Assembly (NCBI GenBank): GCA_907163375.1
Contig: CAJQUW010007950.1
Location: forward strand, 1 to 64,000
Length of the DNA: 64,000 nt
Direction of reading: 5' to 3'
DNA from: Prostheceraeus crozeri
Taxonomy: Eukaryota; Platyhelminthes; Polycladida; Euryleptidae
Made by a program: the position numbers and the translations under genes
The notes under the pieces: model-generated
What the model was told of the DNA's origin: nothing
The model's input: the letters and a program-made list of their open reading frames with translations, nothing else
The model's database searches: none
In this document: piece by piece, positions 57,474 to 64,000 of the stretch
Layout: the number at the start of each line of letters is the position of its first letter
Position numbering within the stretch: position 1 is the first letter of the stretch

Positions 57474-59010
57474 TCACTTTGTTTTCCGAAACACTAAAGT
57501 TACGAGGGATTTAGTATCTTTCACATGGATGCACTCTTGTAAACCATTGGTAATTTTGATAGTAATAGAGGGTATAGTTTGTTTGACGACGGGATGATAG
57601 AAAATAGATTCAAACATCTTCTCGAATATTCCATATGAAGCGTCTTTATCATGAATGAAATCACGTAAAATGTATTCTTTTTTCTCACCAACAGAAATAG
57701 GTAGAATCAAATTCTTTTGAATGTAAAGGTGCTGTTCATGTTTATCAAGTGTCATTGGTGTTTCTATACCAATCGTATGCGCAGCAGCAAACACAGCTTG
57801 TAGCATTGAAAAACCAAAGAGTTTTTTCAAATTTTTACTCAATTGACATTGAATGTCATCACCCAGTTTCAGAACAACGCGTTGATTTTCAATTGAAAAC
57901 GAAATGTGGTGTGTCTTTACATCATATTTACTTTTCATCACATGCTTCAACTTCTGTTGTATATAAGGATTTACTACATGAATGAAGCTTTCAACTGTAT
58001 GATATAGACGCGGCATTATATTGATAGCAACTTTAGATTCTTCATAAGACTGGTAAATTTTCTTGATGCGATCGCCATAGATGTCCACCCACCATTCATC
58101 ATTAACTGAATCAGCTTTAGTGTGATATTCATGAGAAGCATACACCACACCGCTTCCAATAATAGGTGTATAATGTCTTACAAAATGACGCAAGGTTGGA
58201 GAGAAATAAACTGTAAGTTTGTCATTATATTTCTGAATAACCAACTTATTTTTGTCCGCCATAATTTTCTCTCCATACTTCTTACCCACAGTCTCATTCC
58301 ATCGTTTTACTAACTCAATAAGTGATAAAGGTTGAACACCACGCTTTTTCAAAATGATGCGTTCTTCGCATTCTACAACATCTTCATCAAATATTTTAAA
58401 TCTATAATGAAATTTATTGATTCGATTTGAATAAACTTTTCTAACATTTGCAGTAGCAATTGACGTTAGATGTAGTCCATGGCCAAAACCGAGATGCGGA
58501 TAGAATTCATTATCCAACCTCAGTGTAAGACCTTTAGTAAAAGAATGAAAGCGAAGGAACTGTCTCCCACTCCAATGATAGATAGTAAACTCATAAGCTT
58601 TCTGATTTTTATTCTTCATGATGGAAGTATTACCACTATTGAATGCCTTAATAATTTTCTCATTCCCAAATGGTTCATAAGAATCTGATTTTATCTGAAT
58701 CCATTCATAGTTCCACTTTCCATCTGATGTTAAATTGTATGGGAACTGGAATGCATTATTCATCGTTATTCCATCATGGGTGCGAGGAGTCAATATCATT
58801 TCTTCCAAATCATTCACATTCTGAATATATACTAGAAACGCCAACCTCCCATTCACCTTCTAAATGTAGTGGGCGATTTAATTCTACTCGATAGTCTGAT
58901 GGTTTATTTTTGGGAAATTTATTCATAGAAGCATTACTGGGCAAGTAGATTAGAAACGAGTCCTTATTTTCACTTTCCATATTATTCACATTGGAAAAAT
59001 ATATTAGCAT
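57474..59010 (-). pseudogene. Polinton structural-type gene 1 (about 510 codons)
   Basis: Minus-strand gene. The N-terminal module reads FLIYLPSNAS, then KPSDYRVELNRPLHLEGEWE and VGVSSI, a pattern shared with gene 2 and with proteins I know from invertebrate virus-like elements near capsid genes. The middle contains WWVDIYGDRIKKIYQ and NIMPRLYHTVESFI; the C-terminus reads PSITIKITNG and SLVTLVFRKTK, beta-rich. No catalytic motif, membrane segment or signal peptide. A virion protein (penton, minor capsid or fibre) is an inference from context. The fossil has about one break. Its 5' end is 10 bases from the 3' end of gene 2. Confidence 0.6.
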
Positions 59011-59019
59011 ACTTTTGCA

Positions 59020-60411
59020 TTAACTCTTCATTCGGAAATGGAGTGTGATACTTGTTACAGCATCTTTATGAAAAGGAATCAACGCACCAGCATTGTCATA
59101 AATGGCAATATCAATTTGTGGGATGTAGTTTGATTTCAGCTTTGTATAATGCACTTTCTTGAAAGTATGCTCAGATAAAATACTGCAGCTTTTTGGCTGG
59201 TATGGTATCATTGCTAGCAATGGAGCTTCAACATCTCCCACACGTACATCTTCACCAATATTGGAATATATCTGAAAATAGTTAATACGACGCGATAGCG
59301 ACATGTCAGCGCTAGCTTTGGTTACAGTACCACTTTTAAAGATATTTTGATCAAAACCCAAAATGTCCATTAGAGTTTTATCCATAATTAGTTCAATACC
59401 TTTTCCACTTATAGTGAGAGACAAAGTACCTTCTGTTTCAGAAAATGAAATATGTTGCTCATTAATCACTTCATTTAAATTATCTGTAACCAATTTAACC
59501 GAAGTAATAATGCGAGGCATCAACACTCTTGTTTCATGTAAGATACCACCTAAAGGCTCTACATACTTTCTGTATAAAGATACGCTCCATTCTGTATCAA
59601 ATTGATTTGACCTTTCACATGGTAAATGTTGCATATCAGATTTTCCATGAACAGCTGCAGAACGATGTCGTAAGAACTGATGAAAATCTTTTGAACAAAC
59701 TAATACTAGATCATCATCATTTAATTTACTTATTGCAATATGATTAGATGATTTGATATAAGTCAATGGTGCCTCTTGTTTACCATCAACTCGAAGGAGA
59801 TAATTAAATTTCTTCAATAATGTTTCAGGAGTCATGTTTGTCTTTCTTGGCTTAATCACAATCTTCTTCACCAACGTCTTCTCATTTTTTGGAATAAGAT
59901 CTATATAATAAGCTTCCTCTCGATATATTAACTGTTTATGACCACTTATGTGGTAATTAACGTTAAAATTATCATAGCTTGTTAAGGCGCTAGCGAGGTA
60001 ACCTAAATCATTTCTTAAACTTGGACTTAAACCAACAATCCAATCTTTCTCAACTACATGATGTACATAATTATGATCATCATTGTGCGGAGTAAATTGG
60101 ACAATATGTTTACACGCTTACATATCATATATAAACTTTTTACATGATAAGAGATCTTTCTTTGGCCACTGTGGAATGTATACTCGGCACCCCTTTTCAC
60201 ATTGGTAAGCAGCTGTACGTCTCATATTAATAGTCATCACCTCATGATCAAAAGTATAGACACAGTTGCTATAAACAAGTTGAGTGACACCCACTTCCCA
60301 ATTTCCATTTAGCTGTTGTGCATGATCAATGGGAGTAGAAAAGAGTGCGGCTCGATTACTAGCAAATCTCTTTGTAGCCGCATTGCTAAGCAAAATATGA
60401 TAAAAGGACAT
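59020..60411 (-). pseudogene. Polinton structural-type gene 2 (paralogue of gene 1)
   Basis: Same layout as gene 1: N-terminal SFYHILLSNAA, then LNGNWEVGVTQLVYSN, a middle with LRVDGKQEAPLTYIKSSNHI, EWSVSLYRKYVEPLGGIL and VLMPRIITSVKLV, and a C-terminal part with GDVEAPLLAMIP, SNYIPQIDIAIYDNAGALIP and TSITLHFRMKS. The last segment matches a C-terminal signature (GDV.APLLR, Y.PV....F..I.I.I.D..G..IPF, TLHFR) that I associate with proteins encoded beside F54H12.2-type capsid genes. Probably a capsid-vertex or decoration protein; this is inference. The fossil has about one or two breaks. It begins only 35 bases from the divergent PC4-like gene. Confidence 0.6.
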
Positions 60412-60446
60412 TTTGATATTGCTGATCTGTGGCTTTGCATAACATC

Positions 60447-60803
60447 ATGAAGACTTGGATTTTGGACTCTCTACAATATATCAGAGTTGATCGTGATGGA
60501 AACGTACATTTCAAAAATTCTCATGGTCATACATCAAGAGGTATTACATTAACATGGCGACAATTTGTCAACCTCAATGATATCATGAGGGATTTGGAAT
60601 ATTTTGAAACATTAAGATTCATCTCCTTGGGTGATAAAGTTTGGCTTCAACATTACAGAAATGAAATTCAAATCTGCCATTCTCATTCCGCAAACTGTTT
60701 CTCATTTCGCAAATACAATTGGGAGAAGTATAGAAGATACATACATCGCTCCATCATGACATTTATTCGTCGTGAGTTCATCGCCCTACTATGCAAATCT
60801 TAA
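60447..60803 (+). CDS. PC4-like protein 1 of the Polinton (118 aa)
   Basis: Open frame; the ATG at 60,447 is preferred over the upstream GTG. Residues about 8-50 (IRVDRDGNVHFKNS, then RGITLTWRQFVNLNDIMRDL) resemble the PC4/p15 coactivator core, where VSV.D..GKV is followed by RKGISL..EQW..LK..I.DI. Residues about 60-105 (GDKVWLQHYRNEIQICHS, then WEKYRRYIHRSI) repeat the same strand-helix plan, so the protein looks like two half-domains. PC4-type folds bind single-stranded DNA and aid transcription or replication. The next gene is a paralogue. Similarity is by eye only; it could be another small Whirly/PC4-like fold. Confidence 0.5.
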   Translation: MKTWILDSLQYIRVDRDGNVHFKNSHGHTSRGITLTWRQFVNLNDIMRDLEYFETLRFISLGDKVWLQHYRNEIQICHSHSANCFSFRKYNWEKYRRYIHRSIMTFIRREFIALLCKS

Positions 60804-60825
60804 TCAGACATGACTACCACGCACC

Positions 60826-61476
60826 ATGAGTTGGAAATTAGATTCCCTACAACGTATTGAAACGGATCATGATCGAAACGTCTATTTCAAAGATTCAACT
60901 GGAAATGTGAGAAGAGAGTTTGCTTTATCTTATCGTCATTTTCAATCTCTACATCATATCATGAAGGATCTGAAATACTTCTATATGAAAAGACATTCAC
61001 GTATTGGAAATCGCATCTGGTTGCGCGTCAACAATCGGCGAATTCAACTCTATCATTCCCAACTCCATACTAACTTCACATTTCATCAAGGTAGTTGGGA
61101 AAAATATAAAAGGAAGGTATATCGCTCAATTTACTCATTTTTTCATCATGAAGCGCCATCGCTACACCATCGTCAACATTCTCCGTCGCTTCAGACTCTT
61201 CACCAAAATCGATCTCCCAACATTACACCAACACCTTCCAAACAGCAAGTATTACCCGGGCCGTCCTCAAATGTTAGTGGTGAAGATGAACAATTCACGG
61301 AATCTTCAACTCTTCCCAAATGGGACTGTACAGATTCTCGGCGCCCTTTCTCATTCATCGGCGCAGTCAATGCGCTTAGAGATACAAAGACTACTACGTC
61401 GGATATGGAAGAGGGAGAGGTGTGTGATGTCGAATCTGACTGTGGACAATATGGTGATCTCTACTCAATTGAGTGA
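60826..61476 (+). CDS. PC4-like protein 2 of the Polinton, overlapping the TBP-like gene
   Basis: Starts 22 bases after the stop of protein 1. The first 105 residues are clearly paralogous: MSWKLDSLQRIETDHDRNVY, FALSYRHFQSLHHIMKDLKY, GNRIWLRVNNRRIQLYHS and GSWEKYKRKVYRSIYSFF correspond position by position to protein 1. The remaining 110 residues (Ser/Pro/Thr-rich, then acidic, EEGEVCDVESDCGQYGD) lie over the TBP-like frame and may be a mere by-product of that coding sequence, or a true acidic tail. Protein 1 lacks such a tail. Function as for protein 1: probable ssDNA binding or coactivation, inferred. Confidence 0.5.
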   Translation: MSWKLDSLQRIETDHDRNVYFKDSTGNVRREFALSYRHFQSLHHIMKDLKYFYMKRHSRIGNRIWLRVNNRRIQLYHSQLHTNFTFHQGSWEKYKRKVYRSIYSFFHHEAPSLHHRQHSPSLQTLHQNRSPNITPTPSKQQVLPGPSSNVSGEDEQFTESSTLPKWDCTDSRRPFSFIGAVNALRDTKTTTSDMEEGEVCDVESDCGQYGDLYSIE

Positions 61477-61693
61477 AAGTGTATCATTTTTGAAGATTCG
61501 TACTAGCAGTTACAATTTGTGTTATGAACCCGAACTTTTTCCTGCAGCTCTCATTAGTTGTTGGTTACCTGTGCATGTGGCAATCTTTCATAATAGTAAA
61601 GTGATCATTACTGGACTAAAATCTCATGTACAAGCAAATGTGATCCTAGACTATCTCATCGAGTATGTACGTACCCAGCGGATTGTAAAATAA
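61148..61693 (+). CDS. TATA-binding-protein-like protein encoded by the Polinton (181 aa)
   Basis: The ATG at 61,148 lies exactly where the PC4-like domain of the previous gene ends and gives 181 residues, the size of a bare TBP core. Two direct repeats are visible. Repeat 1: FTKIDLPTLHQHL, then YYPGRPQMLVVKM, then LQLFPNGTVQILGALS, matching TBP's LDLKTIALRARN, YNPKRFAAVIMRI and ALIFSSGKMVCTGAKS. Repeat 2: LTVDNMVIST, then YEPELFPAALIS, then VAIFHNSKVIITGLKS, matching FKIQNMVGSC, YEPELFPGLIYR and LLIFVSGKVVLTGAKV. YEPELFP and the closing TG(A/L)K are diagnostic. The frame looks whole. It probably bends TATA-type DNA in the nucleus to direct element transcription. AATAAA overlaps the stop. Confidence 0.8.
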   Translation: MKRHRYTIVNILRRFRLFTKIDLPTLHQHLPNSKYYPGRPQMLVVKMNNSRNLQLFPNGTVQILGALSHSSAQSMRLEIQRLLRRIWKRERCVMSNLTVDNMVISTQLSESVSFLKIRTSSYNLCYEPELFPAALISCWLPVHVAIFHNSKVIITGLKSHVQANVILDYLIEYVRTQRIVK

Positions 61694-61724
61694 AAAACAA
61701 TTTTTCCAACATGATGTTTTTATT
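61689..61724. terminator. Convergent polyadenylation signals
   Basis: AATAAA at 61,689-61,694 overlaps the TBP-like stop; TTTATT at 61,719-61,724 is the minus-strand AATAAA overlapping the protease stop. The arrangement mirrors 57,445-57,458. Confidence 0.65.
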
Positions 61725-62181
61725 TCAAATCATGATAGAACTTACAAATCATTTTTTCATTAGAGGATGGATTACATGAAAAGTTTTGAAAAACAGATAC
61801 AAATCGAGATACATGTAAACGTTTTAAGATGAAGTACAGTACAAAAGCACCACACGTTGATGAAAGTGGATGTTGTAGTATGCGTTCATTTCACTGATAT
61901 TGACGCGTATGTTTTCTCAACCACTGCTGTGTTGGTATATTTGGAGGTTGAGCAAGAGAGTCAAATAGTTCACCAAGTCGGTCTTCTCCAATAAAGATCG
62001 CTTTCCAATGCTCACCGCCTAAATTCTGCGAATGAGTGTTTAGCACAATAAAGATGGGATAGTGATTTACTGCCTGTGGTAAGGTATCGATTTAATAGAC
62101 ATTATCGAAAGCTTTCAACGTCGCTTCGTCTGCATTACGCTGCACTTTAGTCTTAATATCGTCAGCAGTCAACCAACTCAT
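61720..62181 (-). pseudogene. Adenain-like cysteine protease (Polinton PRO)
   Basis: Cleaves capsid precursors during virion maturation in this group. The start reads MSWLTADDIKTKVQ, close to the N-terminus of Polinton proteases. The catalytic triad regions are all visible in order: NLGGEHWKAIFIGED (His, near 62,016), LGELFDSLAQPP (Asp) and STCGAFVLYFI (Cys, near 61,850). It is a broken copy with about two interruptions and is somewhat shorter than the family's usual 180-220 residues. The start ATG overlaps the stop of the capsid gene (TAATG), so the two were probably expressed from one transcript. Confidence 0.82.
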
Positions 62182-63458
62182 TAACGATTATACTGAAGAA
62201 TCACGTCACGATACTTTGTAATTTCAATATTTGAATCGAAAACTGCATAAATTAATACATTGATCGTCTCAGGTAGTGTTCTTTTGAACGTCAAATCCAA
62301 ACGAATATTATGAGGCACGTTCGCTTGACGATAGGGTGCACTAATATCGCTGTCAGCAGTCAAATCAAATGCATAAATAGTATATCCACTCTTAAACTCT
62401 TTCATAGTCAGTCCGTTGGTGTCATCCGTATTGTAAAAGCCAAAGACATCTATAAAATCAACATAACTGCGCATAAATTGATCCGAAGCAAAATCTGGTT
62501 TGTAGGGTGGACCAGGATGACTCACACCATTTACACGTAAAGCAATTTCACTTAACTGATTGTGTTTAAAATTGAAAGGATTCTTCTTTATATTACCATT
62601 AAATGCATCATTTTCAACCATTGCCACCATGAGGAGCTTCGGTGCTTCCGATGGAAAGAGGCCATCTTTCATGAAACTCTTTTGATCTTTCGGAATTGTA
62701 AAGGTGAGAAGCTTTGTATGCTGAACGGGGTAATTGGCATTTTGGCGGTTAAGACCTTCAGCATGTCCTCTAATGACACTTGGATTCGGTACTACTCGAC
62801 GAATGTAAAGTGCAATATCTTCCATATGAATTCTAAAATTGTCAACTTTAGCAAATGCATTCAGCGCAAATTCAGGCTTATTCAATGTCAGCTTGAGTCG
62901 CATGCTGGTATTACAGAGTAAAAACTTTGACTGTCTAAAGAAGTCTAAATTCAGCGGACCATATAGCTGACATACTTTACTATCTTTAATCATAGCAGAT
63001 TGCTTTACAAAGCCACTGTTTGTTTCAACATCAAATTTTCCTGCTTCATCTCTGTACCATCCCATGGCTTCCATATGACTTTTTTGTGCTGCTGGATGAA
63101 ACTGTGATACATGATTGAAATATGATTTATAGGGATAATCGCTTTGACCACCTTCCACCTGCTGCTCTCCAATCGTTAGAGAAACATCGCGAAGTTATGT
63201 AGTCAATGGTAAATTGTTCAGTCCAACTTTATGTGCATCGTCAATAGCAGTTCCACCTGCTTGCTGAATTCTAAACCTCAAATCAAGCATCGCATAACTC
63301 AAATCTATGTAGTCATCACTACCACCAGGAATAACAAATTCAATGGGGCCAGCATTCTCAGCTGTTCGAGGATGATAATCTACAATACTTGAACTAAGAA
63401 TATCTGTCTGTATGGCTTGTTGATCAAACAAACAAAAACCGGAAGGTTTACACTCCAT
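62181..63458 (-). pseudogene. Major capsid protein, double-jelly-roll type (F54H12.2-like)
   Basis: About 425 codons. The N-terminal part has GPIEFVIPGGSDDYIDLS and FRIQQAGG; then come YPYKSYFNHVSQF, HMEAMGWYRDEAGKFDVET, LNLDFFRQSKFLL, LRLTLNKPEFAL, LYIRRVVPNPSVIRGHAEGL, AFNGNIKKNPFNFKH, DFASDQFMRSYVDF, YTIYAFDLTADSD and TINVLIYAVFDSNIEITKYR. This chain of motifs is that of metazoan proteins commonly labelled F54H12.2-like, which I take to be the hexon-type capsid of Polinton/adintovirus-like elements; the structural assignment is by family, not modelled. The fossil has about one break. The basic minor protein gene ends two bases before its start. Confidence 0.85.
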
Positions 63459-63460
63459 GA

Positions 63461-63916
63461 TTAGAAGTTATAGCAGCGTCGTCGTTTAGCGCCTGATGAA
63501 TGATTAGAACCTCTGCGACTTTTGCGTGAATGCCTTTTGACTGAAGATCGCGCCTTACCAGCTCCGCGATGTTTCCTCCTTCCTTTATTCATTCGTTTAG
63601 GTGATTTCTTTCCTTGAGTAACACCAGCAAAGGTCTGCTTCAATGTTTTTAAACCGCGTTCCTTCCCACGATTCAACAAACTGCTCTTAAAACTTCTACC
63701 TCTGGAAAGATCACTAGCAACATCACCAGCAAAGCCAACGGCATTACTTAAAACATTTAGTTTTAAAGATCTACCGACATTGGATATGAGAGGTGCTACA
63801 ACAGATTTCAGTGCTCCAAGTATGCTACCTCCACGTTGGCGGCGAGCGCCGATGTAAATTTGTCCTCCACTACTTACATAGGAGGGTCGTGAATAAAATG
63901 AGGCAGTTGGATTCAT
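63461..63916 (-). CDS. pVI/pX-like basic minor virion protein (151 aa)
   Basis: Open frame, apparently whole. The N-terminus has GGQIYIGARRQRGGSILGAL and a hydrophobic amphipathic stretch (KSVVAPLISNVGRSLK), followed by VASDLSRGRSFKSSLLNRG, and a very basic C-terminus (KKSPKRMNKGRRKHRG, SVKRHSRKSRRGS). A GG-SILG site resembles adenain cleavage sites. This layout is that of adenovirus pVI/pX-like cement or DNA-condensing proteins found next to capsid genes in Polintons and adintoviruses. It stands first in a tight minus-strand cluster with capsid and protease, two bases from the capsid start. Confidence 0.72.
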   Translation of the reverse strand: MNPTASFYSRPSYVSSGGQIYIGARRQRGGSILGALKSVVAPLISNVGRSLKLNVLSNAVGFAGDVASDLSRGRSFKSSLLNRGKERGLKTLKQTFAGVTQGKKSPKRMNKGRRKHRGAGKARSSVKRHSRKSRRGSNHSSGAKRRRCYNF

Positions 63917-64000
63917 AGCTCAAACCCTAAACATTGTTAGTTACAATTTTGCATGAATCACTGTCGATCACTTAGATGAAAGGTGTCGGCACGACGCATC
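63917..64000. other. Upstream region of the capsid cluster, cut by the window edge
   Basis: Contains no TATATAA-type box on the minus strand within the visible 84 bases. The late-type cluster may use another promoter beyond the edge. Confidence 0.4.

Larger units (their letters stand above)
48102..64000. mobile_element. Polinton/Maverick-type (adintovirus-like) fossil, continuing past the window
   Basis: Parts seen: terminal tandem repeats, coiled-coil gene, two unrecognised small genes, protein-primed DNA polymerase B, two structural-type genes, PC4-like pair, TBP-like gene, adenain-like protease, major capsid protein, and a pVI/pX-like protein. Polymerase, protease and capsid together define the Polinton/adintovirus group. 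The left end is placed at AGTAGTAAAAAAACGG because Polinton ends begin with AG, but no second end is in the window to confirm it. ATPase and integrase are not seen. It is broken overall, with roughly six to ten interruptions spread over several genes while others look whole, so probably a young fossil. Confidence 0.85.

Noticed and set aside
48102-64000. Integrase and FtsK-type packaging ATPase of a Polinton
   Set aside because: No HHCC/DDE integrase motifs or Walker A box in a suitable frame were seen. They may lie beyond the right edge.
1-64000. LTR retrotransposons
   Set aside because: No Gag-Pol frame, protease-RT-RNase H order or long terminal direct repeats were found; all RT domains seen are of the LINE type.

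Overview
This window is repeat-rich, A+T-rich DNA from an animal, most likely a marine or other aquatic invertebrate. The basis is the element mix: several LINE lineages, a Penelope-like fragment, mariner- and piggyBac-like remnants, many MITEs, a tRNA-derived SINE and a Polinton-type virus-like element with short spliceosomal introns. No convincing host protein gene is visible, and the species cannot be named from the sequence.

Left part (1-48,100): a graveyard of nested transposons. From left to right it holds a virus-like capsid-type fragment at the edge; AT-rich and 80-bp tandem repeats; a nearly full LINE on the minus strand (ORF1 plus an EN-RT ORF2 with two in-frame stops); a 5.3-kb palindromic DNA element with about 1.2-1.9-kb inverted arms, two MITEs inside it and piggyBac-like transposase remnants in its centre; an RT fragment; a 1-kb TA-flanked element rich in GGTATG/CATACC that recurs inverted at 29-30 kb; a second LINE of the first family; an RTE-like LINE split by a hairpin MITE; another RT fragment; an L2-like LINE with a clean 3' end; a mariner-like element whose left inverted repeat was hit by a Penelope-like element (13-bp target duplication); and long stretches with no recognisable feature.

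Right part (about 48,100 to beyond 64,000): a Polinton/Maverick-type (adintovirus-like) fossil that runs off the right edge. It carries a protein-primed family B DNA polymerase, a double-jelly-roll-type major capsid protein of the group I know as F54H12.2-like, an adenain-like cysteine protease, a pVI/pX-like basic minor protein and two related structural-type genes. It also has accessory genes: a coiled-coil protein, two small unrecognised proteins, two PC4-like proteins and a 181-residue protein that reads as a complete core TATA-binding protein. Packaging ATPase and integrase genes are not in the window and may lie beyond 64,000. Several genes have a few interruptions and others look whole, so it is a relatively young fossil.

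The most unusual feature is the transcription equipment of this element. It has a TBP-like gene, a PC4-like pair, TATATAA-type boxes ahead of three genes, and two copies of a histone-mRNA-like 3' stem-loop with a CAAGA-containing downstream box just after two of the early genes. Together these suggest an element that carried its own promoter-recognition factor and used histone-type 3' ends. The TBP match is strong by eye; the stem-loop function is inference.
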